In this document: piece by piece, positions 32,399-40,693 of the stretch | Layout: the number at the start of each line of letters is the position of its first letter | How positions within the stretch are numbered: position 1 is the first letter of the stretch | From: UBA9160 sp035489755 | GTDB taxonomy: Bacteria; Myxococcota_A; UBA9160 | Length of the DNA: 64,000 nucleotides | NCBI GenBank assembly: GCA_035489755.1 | Contig: DATGZK010000021.1 | Location: forward strand, 1 to 64,000 | Direction: 5' to 3' | Position numbers and translations under genes: made by a program | The notes under the pieces: generated by a model | What the model was told of the DNA's origin: nothing | What the model saw: only the letters and a program-made list of their open reading frames with translations | The model's database searches: none

Positions 32399-33397
32399 GT
32401 GGCGCCGCAGTTCCCGACCGCGGCCGCCCTGCGCCCACTGCTCGAGCGCCGCCTCGTGATCGTTACGGGCAAGGGCGGTACCGGGAAGACCAGCGTTGCG
32501 GCGGCCCTGGCCCTCGCCGCTGCCTCGAGCGGCAAACGCGTCCTCGTGGCCGAGGTAGGGCGCGATGAGCACCTCCCCCGCCTCATCGCGCCGGGCTCTC
32601 CGCCCGTGGGCTACGCGGGCCGCGAACTCGTGCCTCAGCTCACCGCGATGCGCATCGATCCCTACGCGGCACTGGGTGAGTACCTCGGCCTCCAGCTCCA
32701 TCTGCGCAGCGCGGTGGAACTCGTGCTGCGCAACCGCGCTTTTCGCCAGCTGATGGACGCCTCGCCGGGCTGGCGCGAGCTCATCACGCTCGGCAAGGTC
32801 TGGCACTTCGAACAGATGCGCGACCCGCGTGGGGCGCCGCGCTTTGACCTGCTGGTAGTCGACGCACCCGCCACGGGACACGGCATCAGTTTCCTCGATG
32901 TGCCGAGAGTGGTGGTCTCGGCCGTCCGCACCGGGCCCCTGCGACGCAATGCGGAGCTCGTCGAAGAGATGATCGCGGATCGCGATCGCACGCTCTTGCT
33001 GCCTGTGGCGCTGGCCGAAGAGCTACCGGCCCGCGAGACCGCCGATCTCGTCGCGAAGGTTCGCGGTGAACTTCGCATCGCGCTGGACCGGATCGTGGTG
33101 AATGCGCTGGTCGCGCGGCCCTTCCCGCCGGGCCTCGAGGATCTTGACGTCCAGCTCGCGCGACTCCCCGCCGAGCCCCGGTGGCCGGGCCTCCCCCCGC
33201 CGCCGGTGATCGCGGCGTGCGCCGCGCACCTGCGCTCCCGCTACGAGCTCAATCGTGTGTATTTGGATGAGATCGCGCGCTCTACGGGTCTTCCGGTGGT
33301 TCCCCTGCCCTTTCTCCCTTCCGGCATCCGCGGCCCCGAGGATCTGCGCCGGCTCGCGGAGCCGCTCTTGGCGACGCCGGTGGCGGTGGCCGCGTGA
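32399..33397 (+). CDS. ArsA/Get3-type ATPase, first of a pair, 332 aa
   Basis: P-loop with signature Lys: LVIVTGKGGTGKTSVAAALA (residues ~19-38). Switch region LLVVDAPATGHGISFLDVPR and a later IALDRIVVNALVARPF follow. GTG start at 32399. It is a single-domain ArsA homologue; the metal-binding Cys of arsenite pumps and a signal for membrane targeting are absent. Paired, non-identical ArsA ATPases encoded side by side are known in actinobacteria (Rv3679/Rv3680, BagA/BagB), where they form a Get3-like complex. I infer the same kind of heterodimer here. Confidence 0.9.
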   Translation: MAPQFPTAAALRPLLERRLVIVTGKGGTGKTSVAAALALAAASSGKRVLVAEVGRDEHLPRLIAPGSPPVGYAGRELVPQLTAMRIDPYAALGEYLGLQLHLRSAVELVLRNRAFRQLMDASPGWRELITLGKVWHFEQMRDPRGAPRFDLLVVDAPATGHGISFLDVPRVVVSAVRTGPLRRNAELVEEMIADRDRTLLLPVALAEELPARETADLVAKVRGELRIALDRIVVNALVARPFPPGLEDLDVQLARLPAEPRWPGLPPPPVIAACAAHLRSRYELNRVYLDEIARSTGLPVVPLPFLPSGIRGPEDLRRLAEPLLATPVAVAA

Positions 33398-34608
33398 GCG
33401 GCATGCCGCGGAATCCTACGGAGCTCGTACTGCAAAAGCGCATCGTGACCTGCGTGGGCTCGGGCGGCGTCGGCAAGACCACGCTGGCAGCCGCGCTCGG
33501 CCTCGAGGCCGCGCGCCAAGGTCGCCGCGCCCTCGTGATTACCATCGATCCTGCACGCCGCCTCGCCGACGCCCTTGGAATTGGAGCGCTCGGCAACGAG
33601 CCAAAGCCAATCCCCGCTGGCGCGCTCGCCGCCCTCGGTGTCAGCAGTGGCGGGGCTCTTTTCGCGATGATGCTGGACATTAAGCGCAGCTTCGATGACC
33701 TCGTCGAGCGCTTTGCGGAGAGCCCCGAGGCGCGCGAGGTCATCCTGAAGAACCGGATCTACCAGCATGTCTCCGACGCGCTCGCGGGGAGTGCGGAGTA
33801 TTCGGCGATGGAGAAGGTCTTCGAGCTCTCCGAGCGCCTCGAGTACGACCTCATCGTCGTGGACACCCCGCCCTCGCAACACGCTCTCGATTTTCTCGAG
33901 GCGCCCCAGCGCCTGCTCGACTTTCTGGACAGCCGGCTTGTCCAGCTGCTGCTCCATCCGGCGTTTGCCGCAGGTCGCTTTGGCTTCCGCCTGTTTCAGC
34001 GCAGCGCCCAGCGCGTGCTGCAGCTGCTTGAGCGGGTGTCGGGACTCGGGTTCCTGGAAGAGATCTCGGAGTTCCTGCTCGCCTTCGAGGGCATGTCCGA
34101 GGGCTTTCGCGAGCGCGCGCGCCGGGTGCGCGCGCTGCTGCTCGGAGCGGATTCCGCCTTCGTGCTGGCCGCCGGACCGTCGGCCGAGGGTGTCCAGCAT
34201 GCCGCGCTCCTGCTCACACGACTCGAGGCGGCGGGCGTGCCGCTGGCGGGCGTCGTGGTGAACCGCGTCCGCATGTGGCCAGGCGACGGCGAGCCGCCGG
34301 CGCGGATCGCTGAGGGCACGGAAGAGACGGCCGCGCTCCAGGCACTGGAACAGGCGCTCGCGGCCTCGAGCGGCGCGAGCTACCCGGCGCAGGAGGCCGC
34401 CCGGGCGGCGCTCGCGGCGATCCGGACCTACGCTTCGCTTGTGCGTTCCGACACGCAAACCATCGCTCCTCTGCGCTCGAGCGCGCTGGCGCGGGGTTTG
34501 TTCTGGCGCCGCGTGCCCGAGCTGCCTCACGACGTCCACGACCTCGAGGGCGTAAGCCGCGTCGCGACTGCGCTCGTCCGGCCGCCAGCGGAGGCGAGTC
34601 TTGGCTGA
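33394..34608 (+). CDS. ArsA/Get3-type ATPase, second of a pair, 404 aa
   Basis: The GTG at 33394 overlaps the first ATPase's stop (GTGA). The P-loop is IVTCVGSGGVGKTTLAAALG, then VITIDPARRLADALGI (switch I region), LIVVDTPPSQHALDFLEAPQ (switch II) and VPLAGVVVNRVRMWPGDG. It is longer than its partner, with a helical insert (LQLLERVSGLGFLEEISEFL, FEGMSEGFRERARRV) in the region used for client binding in Get3. Coupled translation supports a stoichiometric complex with the upstream ATPase. Confidence 0.9.
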   Translation: MSGMPRNPTELVLQKRIVTCVGSGGVGKTTLAAALGLEAARQGRRALVITIDPARRLADALGIGALGNEPKPIPAGALAALGVSSGGALFAMMLDIKRSFDDLVERFAESPEAREVILKNRIYQHVSDALAGSAEYSAMEKVFELSERLEYDLIVVDTPPSQHALDFLEAPQRLLDFLDSRLVQLLLHPAFAAGRFGFRLFQRSAQRVLQLLERVSGLGFLEEISEFLLAFEGMSEGFRERARRVRALLLGADSAFVLAAGPSAEGVQHAALLLTRLEAAGVPLAGVVVNRVRMWPGDGEPPARIAEGTEETAALQALEQALAASSGASYPAQEAARAALAAIRTYASLVRSDTQTIAPLRSSALARGLFWRRVPELPHDVHDLEGVSRVATALVRPPAEASLG

Positions 34609-35158
34609 ACGAGCGCAAAGCGGCACAGGAGACCGAGCGAAGCAAGCCGGCCGAGCACCGCGTCGGGAAGAAAGGGCGCCCCGCGCGCATCCCTTGCCGC
34701 CGGCGAGCGCCCTTGAGGCGCTGGAACGTGCCCGGCAACACGGGCGTGCCGCGGCGGCGGAAGCACTGTGTGCGCTACACGCGCTCGTCGACGCGGCCTC
34801 TCTTGCGACCACGGGCACGCCGGCGGAGGCCCACCGCGGGCTCGCGCTTGTGGCGCGCTCGCTCGATGACGTTGCGAGCGCCTTTGGCGAAGGCGAGGGA
34901 GCGTCGCTTCTTGGCGCGGTGGCCGATGCGCTCGACGCCGAGATCGACCGTTGGGAAGAGCGTGCGGCGCAGGACCCCGACGCACGCGCCGTGCTCCGCG
35001 CCTACCTCGGTGTGCGGGAGCTGCTGTGGGAGCTCGGAGTTCGCCGGCCGGCGGCCGAGGAAACCGGAACCCGGGAGCCGAACGGTGCGCGACCTGCCGC
35101 GCGTTCGGAAGCCAAGCCACGCCGCAGCGCGATCCAGCGCGTACCGCTCGAAGGATGA
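34601..35158 (+). CDS. Hypothetical protein linked to the ArsA pair, 185 aa
   Basis: The TTG at 34601 overlaps the second ArsA stop by 8 bases. The basic, Arg/Pro-rich N-terminus (~35 residues) is followed by a helical domain (ASALEALERARQHGRAAAAE; ALCALHALVDAASLAT; SLLGAVADALDAEIDRWEE; LGVRELLWELGVRRP) and a basic tail. No domain is recognised. Overlap with the ATPase genes suggests a dedicated partner or client-binding helper. Confidence 0.7.
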   Translation: MAERAQSGTGDRAKQAGRAPRREERAPRAHPLPPASALEALERARQHGRAAAAEALCALHALVDAASLATTGTPAEAHRGLALVARSLDDVASAFGEGEGASLLGAVADALDAEIDRWEERAAQDPDARAVLRAYLGVRELLWELGVRRPAAEETGTREPNGARPAARSEAKPRRSAIQRVPLEG

Positions 35159-35230
35159 CCCGATTTCGCGCGCTGTGCTAGCGTCTTTTGCGCATTTCAC
35201 GACGCCGCAGCACGCAAGCGAGTCAGCTCC

Positions 35231-35815
35231 ATGGCCATCCTGATCAAGCGCTACGCGAACCGCAAGCTCTACAACACACAGACCAGTCGCTACATCACGC
35301 TCAAGGGCATTGCCGAACTGATCGAGAGCGGTCGTGAAGTTCGGGTGATCGACAATGAAACGGGCGAGGACATCACCTCGGTCACGCTCTCGCAGATTCT
35401 GGTCGACAGCGAGCGTACGAACCGTACGGTACCGGGGACCCTCCTCTCCGAGCTGATCCAGCGCGGCGGAGATGTCCTCTACAGCGCGCTGCGCAAGGGC
35501 GTGGGAGATGCCACCGATGGCTTCGAGGGTCTCCAGCGCAATGTGCGTCGCATTATCGGGTCTCGCGAGCGGGAGAGCGCCCGCCTGACAGATTGGATCG
35601 CCTATGCAGCGCCTGACTTCGAGCGCTTGCTGCAAGACGCCCTCGAACGCGTGCTCCGGATGCTCGACCTACCGCGTCGATCGGAGATTGAGCTGCTCAA
35701 CAAGAACCTCGAGCGAGTGGGGAGCGCGCTCGAGGAGCTCGAAGCGAAGCGCTCGTCCGCAGGCAGCGAAGCGTCGAAGGGCCCCGTTCGAGAAACCCCG
35801 GACCCGCCGCGCTAA
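35231..35815 (+). CDS. phaR: PhaR-type polyhydroxyalkanoate synthesis regulator, 194 aa
   Basis: The N-terminal ~65 residues match the PHB/PHA accumulation regulator DNA-binding domain: IKRYANRKLYNTQTSRYITL, KGIAELIESGREVRVIDNET and GEDITSVTLSQILVDSERT. PhaR represses phasin and PHA-synthesis genes and senses PHA granules. The remainder is helical and contains a phasin-like low-complexity C-terminus. No phaC, phaB or phasin gene is nearby in this window, so its target is elsewhere. Convergent with the acyltransferase-like gene, the stops overlapping by three bases. Confidence 0.9.
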   Translation: MAILIKRYANRKLYNTQTSRYITLKGIAELIESGREVRVIDNETGEDITSVTLSQILVDSERTNRTVPGTLLSELIQRGGDVLYSALRKGVGDATDGFEGLQRNVRRIIGSRERESARLTDWIAYAAPDFERLLQDALERVLRMLDLPRRSEIELLNKNLERVGSALEELEAKRSSAGSEASKGPVRETPDPPR

Positions 35816-36783
35816 CCCCAGACCGATGGCCGCTCGTGGAGGGCTTGCTCCACCATGGTTTGGATCTGCGCCCTCAGCTCCTCGGTGAGCCGCGAGACCA
35901 GCAGCTCGTCGTCGGCCGCTTCGCTCCCGAGGTGATCGAGCGGGATGGCCTCTCCGAAGCGGATCGACCACTTGGACGGCAGCGGCACGAGACCGAGGGG
36001 ACCCAGGGCTGGAAACGTCGGCGTTACGGGGACAAACGGTAGGCCCACGACCCGAGCCAACGTTTCGACCTTGAACAGAATGGGATGCGCCTCCTCGGCA
36101 CCCACCACCGCAACAGGCACGAGCGGCGCCCCGCACTCGATCGCGATGCGCACAACGCCACCCCTTCCGAAGCGCTTTAGGCGATAGCGCTCGCGAAAGA
36201 CTTTGGCGGCTCCCTTCACGCCTTCTGGGAATGCGACCACCCTACGCCCTTGGGCGAGGAGTCTTTGCGCGTTCTCGCGGCATGCCCGTACACCCCCGAG
36301 CCTCGCGAGATAGGGCTGCACGAAAGGGAGCGTGATGAGCCAGTCGGCCACGAGAAAGCGCGGGCGCGCGTCGAAGGGATGTCCCCGGCCGAGCGCATGC
36401 GAGATCATGAGCCCGTCGTAGGGCAAAAGCCCAGAGCCGTTGGCTGCGAGCAGGCAGCCCTTGGCCGTCGGTACGTTCTCGGCGCCTTGGATGTCCACGC
36501 GCCACCAGCGATCCATCAGAAAGTCGAGCACGGGGTCGGCCCGTCGCAAGACGAGCTCGTCCATGCCGAACTCGTCAACCTCGCCCGAACGCTCGGACAT
36601 CCCGAAGCTGTTGACCCGACGACGAAGCTCGTCGAAAAGCTCCATCCAGTCGGGCCCGCCGGGTCCGCCCACGCCCTCGCCAGAGGACCGAGGCAGACGG
36701 GCGCGAATCTCCTCGCGCAGGGCGTCGAGCGCTCGCCGGAGCTCGTGACCCCCGGCGCTTTCTTCCTCTCCAGCGAAACCCAC
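35812..36783 (-). CDS. PlsC-like acyltransferase-family protein with altered active site, 323 aa
   Basis: GTG at 36783 with AGGAG ahead (in-frame sequence beyond is antisense to the SDR gene). The family blocks are GCLLAANGSGLLPYDGLMIS, VRACRENAQRLLAQGRRVVAF followed by PEGVKG, and IAIECGAPLVPVAVVGAEEA. In relatives I recall, the first block reads NH[S/A]G...P.D; here the His is Gly (codon ggc, near 36437), so the catalytic base is missing. It may be an inactive or specialised lipid-binding member. Eleven bases follow the SDR stop, so the two are co-transcribed. Confidence 0.8.
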   Translation of the reverse strand: MGFAGEEESAGGHELRRALDALREEIRARLPRSSGEGVGGPGGPDWMELFDELRRRVNSFGMSERSGEVDEFGMDELVLRRADPVLDFLMDRWWRVDIQGAENVPTAKGCLLAANGSGLLPYDGLMISHALGRGHPFDARPRFLVADWLITLPFVQPYLARLGGVRACRENAQRLLAQGRRVVAFPEGVKGAAKVFRERYRLKRFGRGGVVRIAIECGAPLVPVAVVGAEEAHPILFKVETLARVVGLPFVPVTPTFPALGPLGLVPLPSKWSIRFGEAIPLDHLGSEAADDELLVSRLTEELRAQIQTMVEQALHERPSVWG

Positions 36784-36794
36784 GTCTTCTCCTC

Positions 36795-37763
36795 TTAGCG
36801 ATAGCGGCGCAGCCGGCGCGATGACACGAACGAGACCCAAGCCTCCCGGGTGGTGTAGAGCGGCTCGCCGAAGGTGTTCCAGCCGCGCTCGCCGTCGGCC
36901 ACCCAGAGATAGCGGAGGTAGTCGTAGAAGCCTGCGGGCGGATCTCCGGTCTGGCCCTGTGCGGGATAGTGCAGCATCCGATAGAAGAGGGGAACCGGCA
37001 GGGGCAGGCTGCGTTTGCCCGCGAGCGCGATCACGGTCGAGAGGGGCAAGACCCCTCGCCCCGCCAGGTTGAACACACCCGGGTGTCTGCCGAGCGTCGC
37101 GGCTTCGAACGCGCGCAGACAATCCTCCTCGTGCACAAACTGCAGCAGGGGGTCGTAGCCAAGCAGCGTCGTCACGACCGGCCTCGCAAACATGCGCACG
37201 ACGTGGTCCCAGTAGCTTGGGCCCATGATCCAGCACGGCCGGAGCACGGTGACTTCACAATCGGGATGACGTGTCGTCCAGCCCGCGAGCAGCGACTCGA
37301 CCTCTACGCGATTGCGCACGCTGTGCGCATCCGGGTGCCCGCGCAGCGGATGCTGCTCGGTCAAGAAGTTCGGATTGTCGGGCCAGGGGCCGTAGAGCAT
37401 CGTGCTCGACGCGAGTACGAAGCGGCGGACCTTGGCCGCTGCGCAGGCATGCAGGACGTGGAGGCTGCCGAGGGTCTCCAGTTCGTGGTCATATTCGAGG
37501 TCTGGTGTCGGCTCTCGACGAAACGCCGTATGAACCAGCGCTTCGACGCGCTCGCGCTCGAGGATCTCCGCCAGGCGGCCGTCGGCCGTCGGGTCCGTGA
37601 GGTCGACCCTGTGGAATCGAATCCGCCCTTCGAGCCGATACGGCCGGCGGATGTCGAGGCCGATCACGCTGAGTCCACTCTTGTGTGCGAGCAGGCGCTC
37701 GGCCAGACGCGCGCCGATCCACGTTCCAAGGCCCGTGATGGCGATCCTGGCCGGGGTGTCCAC
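36795..37763 (-). CDS. Atypical NAD-dependent epimerase/dehydratase-family protein, 322 aa
   Basis: Extended SDR fold: the dinucleotide loop IAITGLGTWIGARLAERLLA at the N-terminus, VIGLDIRRPYRL, HRVDLTDPTADGRLAEIL, then VEALVHTAFR and FVLASSTMLYGPW. Where the YxxxK catalytic pair is expected the sequence reads DAHSVRNRVEVESLL, with His and Asn/Arg in place of Tyr and Lys, so classic dehydrogenase chemistry is doubtful. GTG start at 37763. Likely acts with the acyltransferase-like protein downstream; substrate unknown. Confidence 0.87.
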   Translation of the reverse strand: MDTPARIAITGLGTWIGARLAERLLAHKSGLSVIGLDIRRPYRLEGRIRFHRVDLTDPTADGRLAEILERERVEALVHTAFRREPTPDLEYDHELETLGSLHVLHACAAAKVRRFVLASSTMLYGPWPDNPNFLTEQHPLRGHPDAHSVRNRVEVESLLAGWTTRHPDCEVTVLRPCWIMGPSYWDHVVRMFARPVVTTLLGYDPLLQFVHEEDCLRAFEAATLGRHPGVFNLAGRGVLPLSTVIALAGKRSLPLPVPLFYRMLHYPAQGQTGDPPAGFYDYLRYLWVADGERGWNTFGEPLYTTREAWVSFVSSRRLRRYR

Positions 37764-37845
37764 TCGTGCTCCGCCACGTGCCGTACCGCGCCCGGCGCGT
37801 TTCGCGCGTCGATGCGCGCTGCCCCCTCAGATACCATCCTCGGCC

Positions 37846-38907
37846 ATGGCCGCCAGCCACCGCCGCGTCGCCGTCGTGGAGGACCCGCGCCTGCGCGACC
37901 ACTGCGCTCCGCGCGGCCACCCCGAATGCCCGGAGCGCCTCGCCGCGGTGAGCGATGCGATCGCCGAGCGAGCGGACCGGCTCGAGTCCGTGCGCGCCCG
38001 GCCCGCGCAGGACGAGGAGATCCTCCGGGTTCACCGACCCAGCCATTTGGCCCGGGTGGACGAGGCCGCTCGCCACGCGCCCGCGCACCTGGATCCCGAC
38101 ACGTACCTGTCCGCGGGGAGCCTCGAGGTGGCCCGCTTGGCGGCGGGCGGGGCCATCGACCTGGCGCGGGCGGTTGCGCGGGGTGACGCCGCCGCAGGAT
38201 TCGCCGCCATCCGCCCACCGGGGCACCACGCCGAGGCGGACCGGGCCATGGGCTTTTGTCTCTTCAACAATGTTGCGATCGCTGCGCGCGCCCTCCAGGC
38301 CGAGCAAGGCGTCGAGAAGATCTTGATCCTCGACTGGGATGTTCATCACGGCAATGGAACGCAGCATCTGTTCGAGGACGATCCCTCCGTCCTTTACCTC
38401 TCCACACACCAGTTTCCCTACTACCCGGGGACCGGCGACGCGAACGAAGCGGGGCGCGGCCGGGGCCTTGGAGCGACCGTCAACGTGCCCATGCCTGCGG
38501 GCTGCGGAGACCTCGAGTATGCCGGCGCACTGCGCCGGATCCTGGTGCCGGTCGCGGCGCGGTTTCGGCCGCAGATCGTCCTCGTCTCGTGCGGCTTCGA
38601 CGCCCACCGCGCCGACCCCCTGGCGTCCATGGAACTCACCGCCGAGGGCTTCGCACAAATGGCCCGCATCGTTCGGGCCCTCGCCGAGGATCTGTGCGGA
38701 GGGCGGCTCGTTCTGCTGCTCGAGGGCGGCTATTCCGCCACCGGTCTGCGCGAGGGGACAGGAGCGGTTCTGGACGAGATTCTCGCCGCGCGGCCCCGCC
38801 CCATCCTCGCGGCACCCGAAACGCCTCCGGGGAGCATGCTCGGCGAGGTGGTGGAGCAGGTGGCGGATGTCCACCGCCGTTTCTTCCCCGATCTCGGCGC
38901 CGCCTAA
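37846..38907 (+). CDS. Histone-deacetylase-like amidohydrolase (class II/acetylpolyamine type), 353 aa
   Basis: Active-site blocks are complete: PECPERLAAV, RPPGHHAEADRAMGFCLFNN (HH catalytic dyad), ILILDWDVHHGNGTQHLFED (Zn Asp-His), VSCGFDAHRADPLASM (second Zn Asp) and LLLEGGYSATGL with the transition-state region. In bacteria such enzymes deacetylate polyamines, acetoin-related or protein Lys substrates. The ATG at 37846 begins MAASHRRVAVVEDPRL. Divergent from the SDR gene by 82 bases. A hairpin without a U-tract (38928-38945) follows it. Confidence 0.92.
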   Translation: MAASHRRVAVVEDPRLRDHCAPRGHPECPERLAAVSDAIAERADRLESVRARPAQDEEILRVHRPSHLARVDEAARHAPAHLDPDTYLSAGSLEVARLAAGGAIDLARAVARGDAAAGFAAIRPPGHHAEADRAMGFCLFNNVAIAARALQAEQGVEKILILDWDVHHGNGTQHLFEDDPSVLYLSTHQFPYYPGTGDANEAGRGRGLGATVNVPMPAGCGDLEYAGALRRILVPVAARFRPQIVLVSCGFDAHRADPLASMELTAEGFAQMARIVRALAEDLCGGRLVLLLEGGYSATGLREGTGAVLDEILAARPRPILAAPETPPGSMLGEVVEQVADVHRRFFPDLGAA

Positions 38908-39022
38908 GCCCCTGCCACGCGGAAGGAGGCCCTTTATCTAGGGCCGGCTCCGCCGCTCTAACACCAGCTCTTGTATGCAGCGAGATCTTTGCCTCGCACC
39001 CAAAAAAATTTGCAAGTTTTCG

Positions 39023-39051
39023 TTGACGCGAACCGAAGGTGGGAGTAAAAG
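39023..39051 (+). promoter_or_regulatory. Promoter of the dcw cluster (Pmra)
   Basis: TTGACG at 39023-39028, a 17-base spacer and TAAAAG at 39046-39051. It lies 87 bases before mraZ, and the spacer contains a TGGGA unit (39040-39044), placing one MraZ-type box inside the promoter. Confidence 0.65.
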
Positions 39052-39070
39052 GCCATCCAGTGGAGGATTG

Positions 39071-39126
39071 TGGGGTCAAGTGGGAAACGTGGGAAGCACA
39101 TCCTCGATGACCCTGGGCCAGTGGGA
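39071..39126 (+). promoter_or_regulatory. MraZ-box repeats (operator)
   Basis: TGGG-type units occur at 39071 (TGGGG), 39081, 39090 and 39122 (TGGGA). The first three are spaced 10 and 9 bases apart, as in known MraZ operators that repress the dcw cluster. They sit between the promoter and mraZ. Confidence 0.65.
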
Positions 39127-39137
39127 AGATCCTAACG

Positions 39138-39578
39138 ATGTTTCGCGGCCGCTTCACCCACACCATCGATTCCAAGGGCCGAGTGAGCGTCCCGGTCGCG
39201 TTCCGGGACGAGCTGCGGCGGCTGAGCGAGCGGCCGCCGATTCTCACCAACATGGCGGAGTGCGCCGCCCTCTTCCCGTACGAGGGCTGGATCGAGTTCG
39301 AGAAGCAGCTGGCCGAGGCCTCCTCGATGCAGCCGGAGGTGCAGGCCCTGCAGAGGTTCATGGTGTCGGGCGCACTCGAATGCCCGATCGACAGCCAGGG
39401 GCGCATCCTCGTGCCGCCGTATCTGCGCGAGCACGCCGGGCTCGACCGCGAGGTGACGATCGCCGGGGTCGGCAAGCGGATCGAGCTCTGGAACAAGGGG
39501 CGCTTCGATCAGGATCTTGCGATGACCAAGGCGCGGATCGGCGAGATCTCCGCCGCGGTACGGCAGTTCGGGTTGTAA
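39138..39578 (+). CDS. mraZ: Transcriptional regulator MraZ
   Basis: 146 aa with two SpoVT/AbrB-like swapped-hairpin modules. Module 1: FRGRFTHTIDSKGRVSVPVA. Module 2: GALECPIDSQGRILVPPYLR, with the DxxGR motif in each (IDSKGR, IDSQGR). MraZ binds TGGGA repeats upstream of its own gene to control division and wall synthesis. First gene of the cluster. Confidence 0.95.
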   Translation: MFRGRFTHTIDSKGRVSVPVAFRDELRRLSERPPILTNMAECAALFPYEGWIEFEKQLAEASSMQPEVQALQRFMVSGALECPIDSQGRILVPPYLREHAGLDREVTIAGVGKRIELWNKGRFDQDLAMTKARIGEISAAVRQFGL

Positions 39579-39596
39579 GGATTTTCGGTTGGGGGG

Positions 39597-39720
39597 CTGG
39601 AGGCGGCGAAGTCGCCTCCAGGTGAGAGGTTGGGGTGTCCCCGGAGCACCGGCCCACGGTGGGCGGTGAGTGTTGGGGGGCATGATCCGGTCCCGAGGAT
39701 CGGTGTTCCGGGGCACCCCA
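39597..39720 (+). ncRNA. Strongly structured mraZ-rsmH leader element
   Basis: A perfect 9-bp hairpin (39597-39605 with 39613-39621) is followed by a 90-base cloverleaf-like unit. Its outer stem of 20 pairs (39631-39651 with 39701-39720, one bulged T and one G-U) closes two inner hairpins (39652-39664 and 39684-39701). The outer stem ends 4 bases before the rsmH start codon. It is a probable cis-acting RNA structure or a small inserted repeat; no known RNA family is recognised. Confidence 0.5.
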
Positions 39721-39724
39721 AGTC

Positions 39725-40693
39725 TTGCAGGCGTCGATCCCTTACCAGCACAAGCCGGTTCTGCTTGCGGAGAGCATGGCTCTTCTTGAGCCCAAACCGG
39801 GGGACCTGGTGGTAGACGGAACGGTCGGGGGCGGGGGCCACGCGGCCGCCCTTCTCGAGAGGATCGGGCCGGCCGGACGCCTCGTGGGTCTCGACGTCGA
39901 CGATGAGGCGCTCCTCGAGGCCGGACGCCGGCTCGGCAGCCCGGGGGATTCCCGGGTCACGTTGGTGCGCGCATCGTTCCGCGAGCTCGGGCGCGTGCTC
40001 TCTGACCTGAAAATCGCACGGATCGATCGGCTGCTCTTGGACCTTGGGGTGTCTTCTCGGCATCTCGACGCCCCGGAGCGGGGCTTCCGGTTCTCCGAGG
40101 GCTCGGCTGAGATGACGCCGCTGGACATGCGCATGGACCGCCGAAAGGGCGTGACCGCCGCGGACCTCCTGCGCACGGCTTCGGCGCCCGAACTCGAGCG
40201 TATCTTCCGAGAGTACGGGGAGCTTCGCGGCGCCGCTCGCCTCGCACGCGCCCTCGTCGCCGCGCGACGCATTGCACCGATTCGTTCGGCGGCGGAGCTG
40301 CTGGCCGTGGTGCGCCAGGCCCGGGTCGGCGGCGGGCGGCGACATCATCCCGCGACCCTCGTCTTCCAAGCGCTCCGCATCGCCGTCAACGACGAGCTTT
40401 GTGCGCTGCAAGAGGGCCTGGCCGCGGGCATCGAGGCACTCCGCCAAGGAGGCCGCCTCGCCGTCATCGCCTACCACTCGCTCGAAGATCGCGCCGTGAA
40501 GGAGCGGCTTCGCGAGGAAGCCCGGGGCTGCGTGTGTCCGCCGCGCATCCCGGTGTGCGTGTGTGGGCGCACGCCGCGCCTGCACATCCTCACCCGGCGC
40601 CCCGTGACACCCAGTGAAGAGGAGATCCGCCGAAACCCCCGTTCCCGCTCCGCCCGCCTGCGCGCGGCTTCGCGCCTTGCGGAGGTGGCATGA
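39725..40693 (+). CDS. rsmH: 16S rRNA C1402 N4-methyltransferase RsmH
   Basis: The N-terminus YQHKPVLLAESMALLEPKPG and GDLVVDGTVGGGGHAAALLE give the RsmH SAM site; LLLDLGVSSRHLDAPERGFR and MRMDRR are signature blocks, and LAVIAYHSLEDRAVKERLRE and NPRSRSARLRAA close the protein. The TTG at 39725 is the only start consistent with the conserved N-terminus; the ribosome binding site (GGGG, near 39710) would be buried in the upstream RNA stem. 322 aa, typical. Confidence 0.95.
   Translation: MQASIPYQHKPVLLAESMALLEPKPGDLVVDGTVGGGGHAAALLERIGPAGRLVGLDVDDEALLEAGRRLGSPGDSRVTLVRASFRELGRVLSDLKIARIDRLLLDLGVSSRHLDAPERGFRFSEGSAEMTPLDMRMDRRKGVTAADLLRTASAPELERIFREYGELRGAARLARALVAARRIAPIRSAAELLAVVRQARVGGGRRHHPATLVFQALRIAVNDELCALQEGLAAGIEALRQGGRLAVIAYHSLEDRAVKERLREEARGCVCPPRIPVCVCGRTPRLHILTRRPVTPSEEEIRRNPRSRSARLRAASRLAEVA

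Noticed and set aside
35812..37236. Longer acyltransferase frame
   Set aside because: The part beyond 36783 lies over the SDR gene in a shadow frame; the GTG at 36783 has a good ribosome binding site.
38928..38945. Rho-independent terminator after the deacetylase gene
   Set aside because: The GGCCCT/AGGGCC hairpin has no U-tract; only a possible transcript-end structure.
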